A DNA stretch of 17,603 nucleotides, from positions 1 to 17,603 of the forward strand of contig CAZOUM010000054.1 in NCBI GenBank assembly GCA_964582985.1. Direction: 5' to 3'. A program made the translations under genes and the position numbers. Under the pieces are notes generated by a model that searched no databases, was not told the DNA's origin, and worked only from the letters and a program-made list of their open reading frames with translations. Source of the stretch: CAZQYB01 sp964582985. Lineage in GTDB: Bacteria; Planctomycetota; Phycisphaerae; Sedimentisphaerales; Anaerobacaceae. This document shows positions 1 through 6,406 of the stretch, piece by piece (within the stretch, counting starts at the first letter, position 1; each line of letters begins with the position of its first letter).

Positions 1-7
1 AACCTAT

Positions 8-60
8 TACGGTATTGTATACCGTAACAGGAGACACGCTTTCATAAAATCATCCTGAGC
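8..60. repeat. Left copy of 53-bp terminal inverted repeat
   Basis: These 53 bases match the reverse complement of the last 53 bases of the window with two mismatches (the first 46 match perfectly). The outermost 19 bases are themselves a palindrome, TACGGTAT-TGT-ATACCGTA. Seven bases (1-7) lie outside the repeat on this side. No transposase gene lies next to it. It may be a dispersed repeat at which an assembly ended, or a mobile-element boundary. Confidence 0.9.
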
Positions 61-78
61 TTGTGCCCAAGGTGCGGA

Positions 79-95
79 GTCCGCCGCAGGCGGAC
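79..95. repeat. Small GC-rich hairpin
   Basis: GTCCGCC and GGCGGAC form a perfect 7-bp stem around a GCA loop. It sits between the left terminal repeat and the end of the first gene. A related CCGCC/GGCGG hairpin occurs near 624-636, so this is probably a dispersed intergenic motif. No T-run follows, so it is not called a terminator. Confidence 0.5.
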
Positions 96-142
96 GCAGC
101 CGAAGGATCCAAAATCGCAGCCCCGGAGTCGCCAAAATCTGC

Positions 143-556
143 TCAACCTGGAGGGTGGAAAAACCGCTCATCCCGGATGGCGGCAAATGCCTCTTTCATC
201 GATAGACCCGTGAACACTTCGCACCACTTGCCGGTGTGTCGCATGTACGCCAGATTAAAACGCCCGTTCGCCATGTATGCAAGTCGCGTAAAGCTGTCTT
301 CGAAAAACGGCGATAGTGCGTTGGGACCTGGACAAGCGTACTTGGCGCGGAAGTACAAGCAATTCTTATGCCACTTCGTGTAGATATCGACGATGTAGTT
401 GAACCTTGGCTTTTTGGGCGGCGGCTTGATGTACCCTGGCTTAAACACGGTCTGGACGATTTCCTCCGCCTTGGCTGTAATTTCATTCTTTATCGCATCC
501 GGCACGCGTGAAGTAGCATTGGGGCTGTAGACCCACTGTCGTGGTATTTTTACCAT
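143..556 (-). CDS. Conserved-looking hypothetical protein, 137 aa
   Basis: I do not securely recognise this protein. It reads as a genuine globular domain: an N-terminal stretch with KIPRQW, a proline-rich segment (PPPKKPRF, about 44-52), then a dense aromatic core with FNYIVDIYTKWH (52-63), YFRAKYACPGPNALSPFFE (68-86) and RHTGKW (106-111). This pattern of invariant-looking W, C, RHTG and FE residues resembles small bacterial DUF families; DUF3024 came to mind but cannot be confirmed. The ATG at 556 is preferred over a GTG two codons upstream because GGAG lies 9 nt before it. There is no signal peptide or membrane segment. It lies on the same strand as rpsT, about 130 nt downstream, separated by two hairpins, so it is probably transcribed on its own. 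Confidence 0.6.
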   Translation of the reverse strand: MVKIPRQWVYSPNATSRVPDAIKNEITAKAEEIVQTVFKPGYIKPPPKKPRFNYIVDIYTKWHKNCLYFRAKYACPGPNALSPFFEDSFTRLAYMANGRFNLAYMRHTGKWCEVFTGLSMKEAFAAIRDERFFHPPG

Positions 557-587
557 ATGCACATTCTCCAGTCACTCGTGCTACGTA

Positions 588-636
588 GCGAAGCTGCTTC
601 GCAGAGTAGAATTGGATTTTAGTCCGCCTTCGGCGG
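588..636. repeat. Pair of intergenic hairpins
   Basis: GCGAAGC-T-GCTTCGC (588-602) is a perfect 7-bp stem, and CCGCC-TTC-GGCGG (624-636) a perfect 5-bp stem. Both lie between rpsT and the first gene. Beside them, 638-690 is a low-complexity run of CTTTTGACTTTT-like words. These look like dispersed non-coding repeats rather than a classical terminator. Confidence 0.5.
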
Positions 637-687
637 TTCTTTACTTTTGACTTTTCCGCTATGGCTTTTCGCTTTTAGCTTTGACTT

Positions 688-963
688 TTAAACTTTTTTC
701 GCCTTAAGCGTGTTAAGCTTTTTGGCAAGGCGGGATTTCTTTCGCGCAGCCGTTTTCTTGTGCATTGTGCTGGTAGCGGCCGTTTTGTCTAATTTCTTGA
801 CGACAAGCCTGTATTGTTCGCTTGCTGCTTCGACATCGCCGTTGCTCACGGCCGCTTCAAAATGCTTTACTTGCGTTTTGACCTGGCTTTTACGGGCGCG
901 GTTAATCGCCCTTTTCTTCGTGTTTTGTCTTATTCTCTTTTTTGCTGACAATGAATGTGCCAC
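688..963 (-). CDS. rpsT: 30S ribosomal protein S20 (bS20)
   Basis: This is small-subunit ribosomal protein bS20, which binds 16S rRNA early in 30S assembly. The sequence shows the hallmark N-terminus (A)HSLSAKKRIRQN followed by a very basic helical protein with KKTAARKKSRLAKKLN near the C-terminus, and the 91-residue length is normal for the family. The start is set by the ribosome-binding site: GGAG lies 7 nt before a GTG at 963, giving the usual MAHS beginning. An ATG four codons further upstream (975) would place extra residues before the conserved start and overlaps that site. It follows the TPR gene on the same strand with a gap of about 25 nt, so the two are probably co-transcribed. Confidence 0.95.
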   Translation of the reverse strand: MAHSLSAKKRIRQNTKKRAINRARKSQVKTQVKHFEAAVSNGDVEAASEQYRLVVKKLDKTAATSTMHKKTAARKKSRLAKKLNTLKAKKV

Positions 964-988
964 TGCAATCTCCATTTATTATTGTTCA

Positions 989-2998
989 TTAGTCGACTTT
1001 TCTCAACTTATCTACTCGCTGATGCACGTCTTTGAATGAGAAATCAAGTTGCGCGATTTTGCGATAGATGTCAAGGGCCTTTTCACTCTCACCCTGCTCT
1101 TCGTAAGCTCGGGCAAGGTTGTACCGCAATTCCTTGGCGATATTATCATCTTTCATCTTATAGGTATCAATTGCTTGCGTAAAGACATCGACCGCATCGC
1201 CGAACCAGCCTTTCATAAAGAAGCAGAAGCCTACTTTATTCATTGCCGGGATTTTATGCCGCGGGTCTCTCTCGGCTTCCTGGAAGTAGGGAATGGCTTC
1301 GTCGTACTGTTTGTTGTTGACTAAGCGAATACCATATTCATATTTGGCCTGCATATCAGTTGGATAGTTTTCAACGCAGGCGCGGTAGTGTTCTAACTCC
1401 GTATTGTTAAGCTGCTCCGACAATGTGGCCACTTTCGCCTTTGTTCGCACATCATCGGGCTTGCTCTGGAGGGCTCGCTTTGTTTCTAAGATTTTGCGCC
1501 TTAGCTGTTTCATTCTTATCTGTCCTGCACGCTGTCTGAAACTGAAGTCGCTCTTGGTTCTATAAGCATTTTCCAGCAGTTGTATGGCCTCCTTGTCAGC
1601 CTTGTCATTTTCGAGGTCGGATAAGGCCTGAGCTAAGCCAAAAATGCTGTTAGGCAGATTCGGGTCCTTGGACAGGGCTTTTCTGGCCTCCTGGACTGCG
1701 ACAGTGCGGTAATCGGCCGTCTTAACGATGCCTTCCTGAGCGTGGAGCTTTTCCTGGGTCTCGCGGTCCTTTATTGACATCCTGAAATCGCCTTCCTGGT
1801 CGTATCTGCCTCTGGCGACGGTCATCTCGGCTGTGAGGTTTTTGACTTGGTCGGCCAGGTTTCCGTCCTCTGGTTTGAGTCTGGCCGCACATCGACAAGC
1901 GGCCAGCGCCCTCTCAAACTGGCCAAGTGCAGCGTAGGAATCTTTTAACAGGATATATGTGTGCAGGGACGGTCTTTTGGCGGTATTATTTGCCTGAAAG
2001 AGCAAATCGGCAACCCATTTACCCGTTTCGGTGTAGGTACCTGATACCGCAGCCTTTAGCATTGCCTCGGCATACGGTAAATGGCTCGGGTCTTTGGCCA
2101 ATAGGTACTCCGCGTTAAGCATCTGCTCAAGGAGGTTTTTGCCTCGGAGCCGCTTTACCCTTTCCATCATTGAGGGCTTTTTACCCCCTTTGCTCTTGCG
2201 ATGCAGCGCCAGTTCGTATAGCGATGTGTGCCCTTGCGAAACTGCATCAGGGGCGTGGCGGAGACCTTCGAGATACATATCAATAGCGTAGTCGAAGTCG
2301 TTTGCGTCCGAGACTTTGCGGGCTCTTTCAAAAAAGACATTGGCCTTGGCTAATGCTTCGTCGCGCTGGATATGAAGTTTTTCCTGGCTTTGGCCGTCTT
2401 TGAGAGGCTCTTGCAGCTCAGCCTGCTGAACTCTGGCGGCCTTGTGTTTTTCGGAGAGCTTCTTGAGCTCCTTTTCTAATTCTGCATCCTTGGGTTTAAG
2501 TCTCAGGGCGCACTCGCAGGCCGCAAGCGCTCTATCGAATTCGCTAATTGTTACGTAGGAATCTTTCAACAAGACATATATTTGAAGCGACGGTTTCTTG
2601 GCGCCGTTGTTTGCCAGGAAAACCAGGTCTGCAATCCACTTAGCGGCTTCTTTATAACCGCCTGCCGCGGCAACTCTTAGTATTGCCTCGGCATACGGTA
2701 AATGGCTCGGGTCTTTGGCCAGGAGATACTCGGCGTTAATCATCTGCTCAAGCGGTGTTTTGCCCTTCAGGCGTTCTGCTGCTTCGGCCTCTGAAGGTTT
2801 CTGACCGCCTATTTCCTCGCGCTGAAGGGCCACCTCCCGCAGCTTTACATGGCCCTGCTCAACAGCATTGGGGTCCCGTCGCAGCCCCTCAAGGTACATA
2901 TCGACGGCAAGATCGAAATTGTTTTCTCCGGCGGCTTTTCGGGCGCTATCGAAAAAGAATTTTGCCCTCGCAGCATCGCCTATCTGGTTTTCAGGCAT
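989..2998 (-). CDS. TPR-repeat protein with internal duplication, 669 aa
   Basis: This is a soluble, helical tetratricopeptide-type protein, probably a protein-interaction scaffold; its partner is not evident. Residues about 12-176 and 219-383 are a duplicated module: FDLAVDMYLEGLR at 28 recurs as FDYAIDMYLEGLR at 235, and AEYLLAKDPSHLPYAEA occurs identically at 89 and 296. The C-terminal third (about 430-669) holds more ordinary TPR units, including AKYEYGIRLVNNKQYDEAI and LARAYEEQGESEKALDIY. There is no signal peptide or membrane segment. It is the promoter-proximal gene of an apparent operon with rpsT. Such TPR proteins are common in Planctomycetota; I know of no assigned function. Confidence 0.85.
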   Translation of the reverse strand: MPENQIGDAARAKFFFDSARKAAGENNFDLAVDMYLEGLRRDPNAVEQGHVKLREVALQREEIGGQKPSEAEAAERLKGKTPLEQMINAEYLLAKDPSHLPYAEAILRVAAAGGYKEAAKWIADLVFLANNGAKKPSLQIYVLLKDSYVTISEFDRALAACECALRLKPKDAELEKELKKLSEKHKAARVQQAELQEPLKDGQSQEKLHIQRDEALAKANVFFERARKVSDANDFDYAIDMYLEGLRHAPDAVSQGHTSLYELALHRKSKGGKKPSMMERVKRLRGKNLLEQMLNAEYLLAKDPSHLPYAEAMLKAAVSGTYTETGKWVADLLFQANNTAKRPSLHTYILLKDSYAALGQFERALAACRCAARLKPEDGNLADQVKNLTAEMTVARGRYDQEGDFRMSIKDRETQEKLHAQEGIVKTADYRTVAVQEARKALSKDPNLPNSIFGLAQALSDLENDKADKEAIQLLENAYRTKSDFSFRQRAGQIRMKQLRRKILETKRALQSKPDDVRTKAKVATLSEQLNNTELEHYRACVENYPTDMQAKYEYGIRLVNNKQYDEAIPYFQEAERDPRHKIPAMNKVGFCFFMKGWFGDAVDVFTQAIDTYKMKDDNIAKELRYNLARAYEEQGESEKALDIYRKIAQLDFSFKDVHQRVDKLRKVD
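2061..2100 (-). repeat. 40-bp exact copy within the TPR gene
   Basis: These 40 bases are identical to 2682-2721 and encode the AEYLLAKDPSHLPYAEA motif of the second module. The flanking duplicated sequence has diverged, so this island is more conserved than its surroundings. Confidence 0.85.
2682..2721 (-). repeat. 40-bp exact copy within the TPR gene (first module)
   Basis: This is the partner of 2061-2100. It lies in the first of the two duplicated modules of the TPR protein. Confidence 0.85.
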
Positions 2999-3064
2999 AT
3001 TGGGTATCTCGCACTTTTCCTGCCAGTTTAGAAAACGAACTTTATCTTTGTAATCTACTTTTAT

Positions 3065-3095
3065 TATAGTAAACTTCGGCCTAATTTTGTCAATA
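3065..3095 (-). promoter_or_regulatory. Predicted sigma70-type promoter for the TPR-rpsT operon
   Basis: Read on the minus strand there is TTGACA (3095-3090), a 19-bp spacer and TATAAT (3070-3065). Both hexamers are perfect consensus but the spacer is longer than the ideal 17. Transcription would start near 3058, leaving a leader of about 60 nt before the TPR start codon. Confidence 0.55.
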
Positions 3096-3133
3096 AATAA
3101 ATACTTGTGTAAAAACTATCGCTGTGTTATAAG
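3089..3133 (+). promoter_or_regulatory. Possible glyA promoter
   Basis: Two weak readings are possible. One is TTGTCA (3089-3094) with an A-rich -10 (TAAAAA) 17 bp on. The other is TTGTGT near 3107 with TATAAG at 3128-3133 and a short spacer of about 15. The first shares its -35 bases with the divergent minus-strand promoter. glyA itself has a strong AAGGAGG ribosome-binding site just upstream of its ATG. Confidence 0.3.
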
Positions 3134-3171
3134 CCAGCGAGAACGAAACCGATAGTTTAAGGAGGAACCAA

Positions 3172-4458
3172 ATGGTAACAGCGCTTGAGCACTACGACCC
3201 GCAAATTTACGAGCTTATAAGACAGGAAAAGGCTCGTCAGAGTGCCTCAATCCGCCTCATCCCCTCGGAGAACTACGTATCCAGGGCCGTGATGCAGGCC
3301 AGCGGAAGTTGTCTTACCAACAAGTACGCCGAAGGCTACCCCAACAAGCGATATTACGAGGGCCAGCAGGTAACCGACCTTATCGAAAAACTGGCTCAAG
3401 ACAGGGCCAGGAAGTTGTTCAAGGCAGACCACGCAAATGTCCAGCCCTATTCCGGATCAGTGGCAAATTTAGCTGCCTATCTGGCCCTAATTGAACCCGG
3501 TGATACGATTATGGGCCTGTCTCTCCCCTATGGCGGACACCTGACCCACGGCTGGAAGGTCAGCGTTACAAGCCAGGTTTTCAATTCTGTTCGATATACA
3601 GTCAACCCCGAGACCGGCAGATTCGACTACGACCGGATTGCAGACCTCGCCAAAAAACACAAACCCAAAGTCATCATCTCCGGCGCCACCGCATATCCAC
3701 GCGAGATTGACTTTGAAATATTCGGCCAAATAGCCAAAGACGTGCACGCATACCACATCAGTGATATAGCCCACATTGCCGGCCTTGTTGTAGCCGGCAT
3801 CCACAAAAGTCCGGTGCCGTATGCCGACATTGTATCGACTACGACACACAAGACGCTGCGAGGCCCTCGCGGCGGGATGTTACTCTGCAAAGCTGAACAC
3901 GCAGAAAAGGTCGACAAAGCCGTCTTTCCCGGCCTGCAGGGCGGCCCGCATATGCACACCCTGACCGCTATCGCCGTGGCAATGGCTGAAGCCGATACGC
4001 CCGAGTTTATCACCTACGCAAAACAGATAGTCAAAAACGCCAAAGCCCTGGCCCAAAAGCTGCTTGAATATGGATTCAACCTCTCATCAGGCGGGACCGA
4101 CAATCATTTAATCTTAATCGATTTGCAAAATAAGAACATCGCCGGCAAAAAACTGGCCAAGGCATTGGACAGGGCAAGAATCGTTACTAATTATAACACC
4201 ACACCTTTAGACCCGGCCCATCCGGCCAACCCCACCGGACTGCGTTTAGGCACGCCCGCTATTACCACTCGCGGTATGAAAACACAGGAAGCAGAGCAGA
4301 TTGCCGGCTTTATTAATAAAGTAGTTGAAAACATCGACAATGAATCGGTAATCGAGGAGGTTGGAAAAGAAGCCTTGCTCTTATGCTCGCACTTTCCTGT
4401 GCCGGACCACTTTATCATACCGAATAGAAATAACATGGTTAACCAATTAACCGATTAA
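3172..4458 (+). CDS. glyA: Serine hydroxymethyltransferase
   Basis: This PLP-dependent enzyme interconverts serine and glycine while passing a one-carbon unit to tetrahydrofolate, feeding purine, thymidylate and methionine synthesis in the cytoplasm. At 428 residues it has the usual length. Visible landmarks are SENYVS (32-37), YAEGYPNKRYYEG (52-64), GGHLTHG (121-127), SDIAHIAGLVVAG (197-209, with the PLP-contacting Asp and His) and STTTHKTLRGPRGG (222-235), where K227 is the Schiff-base lysine. An AAGGAGG site about 5 nt upstream fixes the ATG. The last codons (encoding VNQLTD) and the stop are built from a short tandem repeat that runs on into the intergenic gap. A Nudix-like gene follows after 35 nt. 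Confidence 0.97.
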   Translation: MVTALEHYDPQIYELIRQEKARQSASIRLIPSENYVSRAVMQASGSCLTNKYAEGYPNKRYYEGQQVTDLIEKLAQDRARKLFKADHANVQPYSGSVANLAAYLALIEPGDTIMGLSLPYGGHLTHGWKVSVTSQVFNSVRYTVNPETGRFDYDRIADLAKKHKPKVIISGATAYPREIDFEIFGQIAKDVHAYHISDIAHIAGLVVAGIHKSPVPYADIVSTTTHKTLRGPRGGMLLCKAEHAEKVDKAVFPGLQGGPHMHTLTAIAVAMAEADTPEFITYAKQIVKNAKALAQKLLEYGFNLSSGGTDNHLILIDLQNKNIAGKKLAKALDRARIVTNYNTTPLDPAHPANPTGLRLGTPAITTRGMKTQEAEQIAGFINKVVENIDNESVIEEVGKEALLLCSHFPVPDHFIIPNRNNMVNQLTD

Positions 4459-4488
4459 CCAATTAACGATTTAACCAATTAACCAATT
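4441..4488 (+). repeat. AACCAATT tandem repeat across the glyA stop codon
   Basis: AACCAATT occurs at 4441, 4457, 4473 and 4481, i.e. with 16-, 16- and 8-bp spacing, and the units between are near copies. The array supplies the final codons of glyA and fills the gap to the next gene. The reverse complement, AATTGGTT, recurs at 6293-6300, so the motif is dispersed. Confidence 0.8.
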
Positions 4489-4493
4489 GCCGC

Positions 4494-5105
4494 ATGGCGA
4501 GCCAAGAACAGGTACTGGTTGTCGAGCGAAAGGTCCTTGAGCAGGTAGGGATGTTCCAGGGCCTTACATTAGACGTCGACCGCTATCTGCACAAGCTGTT
4601 CGCTCCCGGCGTTCTGGGCTTTATGCCCCGGCCGCAGGCCGAAGCCGACCCCAGCTATAAGCAGCTCATTCCCTACGTGATTCTCAGTTTCGACGACAAG
4701 TACCTTACATACGTGCGAGGCAAGCGGGCCGGCGAGACCCGGCTGGTCGGCAACAGGTCCATCGGCATAGGAGGTCATATAAATCCCACTGATAATGAAG
4801 TGCCCTTGTTCGATAGGGATTTCCGCCAGATGTACCGCACCGCAGTCGAGCGAGAGGTGGCCGAAGAAGTTTCCGTAGAAGCCAACCACATCGACAGAAT
4901 TGCTGCTCTCTTAAATGACGATTCCAACGAGGTCGGAAGTGTCCATCTCGGCGTGGTCCACCACTGGATTCTCGACTCGCCGAATGTCAGCAGGCGGGAG
5001 CAGATGATAACCCAGATGGCGTTCATGAGTCCCGCCGAGCTGCACGACCTGCGGGGCACTATGGAGACGTGGTCGCAATTGTGCCTTGACTTACTTGAAA
5101 AGTAA
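4494..5105 (+). CDS. Nudix-like hydrolase (often annotated as phosphoesterase), 203 aa
   Basis: The protein has the Nudix core: a glycine-rich strand GIGGHIN (91-97) followed by a helix carrying REVAEEV (120-126), matching the REUXEE part of the Nudix box, whose acidic residues bind the metal. The box is atypical: the spacing between the glycines and the helix is extended by an insert (PTDNEVPLFDRDFRQM), and the final glycine is replaced by serine. The region before it (EQVLVV, FQGLT, FMPRPQAEADPSYKQLIPYV) is a conserved lead-in I associate with a bacterial family annotated as phosphoesterase or Nudix protein. The substrate, presumably a nucleoside diphosphate derivative, cannot be told. It starts 35 nt after glyA, inside the AACCAATT array, and no clear ribosome-binding site is visible. 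Confidence 0.75.
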   Translation: MASQEQVLVVERKVLEQVGMFQGLTLDVDRYLHKLFAPGVLGFMPRPQAEADPSYKQLIPYVILSFDDKYLTYVRGKRAGETRLVGNRSIGIGGHINPTDNEVPLFDRDFRQMYRTAVEREVAEEVSVEANHIDRIAALLNDDSNEVGSVHLGVVHHWILDSPNVSRREQMITQMAFMSPAELHDLRGTMETWSQLCLDLLEK

Positions 5106-5208
5106 GCAAGGTTCAAAAAGGACATAGTTTAGTCGATAGTGTGTAGTGAATAGTCGTTAGTAAAGTGGCCGAGGGATGAGGGACGAACGGTAGGCGAGGC
5201 TAAGAGCG

Positions 5209-5679
5209 GTGGTTTCATCTGGCATCAAAAAGTATCCGAAGGATTGGCAGGAGTGCTCGTTTGACGTTAAGGGACTTCTTGCCTACGAGCTGTGCATGGT
5301 GGTTCTGATGATCGCTCGCGGGGCGGTTGGCGCAGGATTGGAATTAGCGATAGCTGGTTTGGCGTTGTTAATAATAACGATTTTGTCGGCGGTTCATCGG
5401 AAGAAATCAAGATGGCACTGGCCGGGCGCGAGCCTTAAGAACGCCGTTGAGGCGATTGTAGTAATAGTGTTTATGGGTTGCTTCGGCTTTTTGGCCACGC
5501 GTTTTTTTCCGCCGACTAATGCGAGATGGCTGCCGTGGTATTTAGCTCTTGGCGGATTAACGCTTTTGCATGCGCTCGGCTGCCTGAGGGTTGTCTACTA
5601 TTCGGAGGCGGAGTTTCTTAGAGATGGCGAAAAAGAAATCGTGAAGCGTATTGCGTATCGCGTGGCCGAACGCGGGTGA
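5209..5679 (+). CDS. Predicted four-helix inner-membrane protein, 156 aa
   Basis: I do not recognise a family. Four hydrophobic segments are evident at about 22-38, 43-63, 78-98 and 107-126, with a basic loop (HRKKSRWHWPG, 63-73) between the second and third. A charged tail of about 25 residues (EAEFLRDGEKEIVKRIAYRVAERG) ends the protein. The topology fits an integral membrane protein with a cytoplasmic C-terminus. The start is a GTG at 5209 with a GAGG about 10 nt upstream; no better in-frame ATG precedes it, while the next in-frame Met (residue 30) falls inside the first helix. It is separated from the Nudix-like gene by about 100 nt of low-complexity TAGTGAATAGT-type sequence. Confidence 0.6.
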   Translation: MVSSGIKKYPKDWQECSFDVKGLLAYELCMVVLMIARGAVGAGLELAIAGLALLIITILSAVHRKKSRWHWPGASLKNAVEAIVVIVFMGCFGFLATRFFPPTNARWLPWYLALGGLTLLHALGCLRVVYYSEAEFLRDGEKEIVKRIAYRVAERG

Positions 5680-5706
5680 GCGGGTCTGGCTCTGCAGGTT
5701 TTTGGT

Positions 5707-5735
5707 TTGACAGCTTTGAGCTTTGTGTTTACACT
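5707..5735 (+). promoter_or_regulatory. Predicted sigma70-type promoter for the MNT gene
   Basis: TTGACA (5707-5712) is followed after exactly 17 bp by TACACT (5730-5735). The expected transcript start near 5742 leaves about 30 nt before the ATG at 5772. This supports the short MNT start over an in-frame start at 5676, because the promoter lies inside the longer frame. Confidence 0.6.
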
Positions 5736-5771
5736 TTTATTTGTCGTGTATTAGTCATTGGAGCAACACTC

Positions 5772-6062
5772 ATGGGAATAGCCGAGATAATTGGTGACCA
5801 GAAAGAGCAAATTCTTGTCCTTGCTGCCAAATATGGGGCATCGAACGTCAGGGTTTTTGGCTCTGTTGTTCAGGGCACGGCGGACGAAAACAGCGATGTC
5901 GATTTTCTGGTCGATTTGGAGGAGGGTCGCAGTTTATTTGACCTCGGCGGTTTGCTTATGGACTTGCAGCAGCTACTCAAACGTTCGGTTGACGTTATTA
6001 CGCCGGCCGGTTTGAGGCCGCGGATTCGCCGGCGTGTTCTTGGGGAAGCCCTTGCGCTATGA
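5772..6062 (+). CDS. MNT-type minimal nucleotidyltransferase (antitoxin-like), 96 aa
   Basis: This is a minimal DNA-polymerase-beta-like nucleotidyltransferase. It carries the GS motif (FGSVVQG, G30-S31), the paired aspartates SDVDFLVD (D42 and D44) and a third carboxylate in RSVDVIT (D74), so the catalytic set is complete. In MNT-HEPN pairs such proteins (MntA) neutralise a HEPN RNase by adding AMP to it. Length is normal for the stand-alone family. The ATG at 5772 has GGAG about 9 nt upstream and a promoter just before it; a longer frame from 5676 would add a non-homologous leader. The stop codon overlaps a second ATG (ATGA), the usual layout for a downstream HEPN gene, but that frame ends almost at once, leaving this as an orphan. 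Confidence 0.85.
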   Translation: MGIAEIIGDQKEQILVLAAKYGASNVRVFGSVVQGTADENSDVDFLVDLEEGRSLFDLGGLLMDLQQLLKRSVDVITPAGLRPRIRRRVLGEALAL

Positions 6063-6094
6063 GAAGTGATGCGTCGCCACGGGCGACGTATTAG
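6059..6094 (+). pseudogene. Possible HEPN toxin gene remnant (11 codons)
   Basis: An ATG overlapping the MNT stop (ATGA) opens a frame that reads MRSDASPRATY and stops. MRSD followed by a helix is a common beginning for HEPN proteins in MNT-HEPN pairs. From the fifth codon the frame runs into a hairpin (6072-6088), as if inserted DNA or a deletion had replaced the rest. No HEPN-like sequence was found further on. The call rests on the overlap geometry and four residues only. Confidence 0.4.
6072..6088. repeat. Hairpin at the MNT 3' end
   Basis: CGTCGCC-ACG-GGCGACG is a perfect 7-bp stem with a 3-nt loop, 10 nt after the MNT stop codon. No T-run follows, so it is more likely a repeat or mRNA-stabilising hairpin than an intrinsic terminator. 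Confidence 0.6.
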
Positions 6095-6108
6095 CGTCCC
6101 GGCGCACC

Positions 6109-6300
6109 GGGGTTGATTTTTGCTTTTTCCTCTTGACCCCGTTAGAAATTCGGCCTGTTTGTGGCATTTTTTGAGAGAAAAAGTTCTAACGGGGTTGATT
6201 TTTGCTGTTTTTCTGCTATCTTACCCCGTGAAAGAACACCTACACCCAGGAGCGGAAAACTTCCTTGAATACTTAGTGAATGGTGAGTTGTTAATTGGTT
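6109..6300. repeat. REP-like palindromic repeat block (left)
   Basis: The core is a 12-bp perfect inverted repeat, ACCCCGTTAGAA (6136-6147) and its complement (6184-6195), around a 36-nt centre. GGGGTTGATTTTTGCT occurs twice, beginning near 6111 and 6191. A further ACCCCGTGAAAG follows near 6222, then CACCCAGGAGCGGAAAACTT (from 6243) and AATTGGTT at 6293. The same ordered motifs reappear at 13788-14013. No gene is supported between 6095 and 6406. Confidence 0.75.
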
Positions 6301-6406
6301 ATTGGTTAAAAGGTGGCCGGGCGACGAATTTGCTGTGGCGGGAATTGCGGGGTTGGGGTGAGGATGTTGGTAGGTAACAACTTGGAAAATAAATTCAGGT
6401 GGTATT

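Noticed and set aside
63..383. Plus-strand open frame of 106 codons
   Set aside because: It is antisense to the better-supported minus-strand gene at 143-556 and starts inside a repeat.
5676..5771. Longer MNT protein starting at 5676
   Set aside because: A good promoter lies inside this extension and the ATG at 5772 has its own ribosome-binding site.
6120..6377. Open frame of 85 codons
   Set aside because: It runs through the ACCCCGTTAGAA palindromes and AATTGGTT repeat, lacks a ribosome-binding site and has no protein-like pattern.
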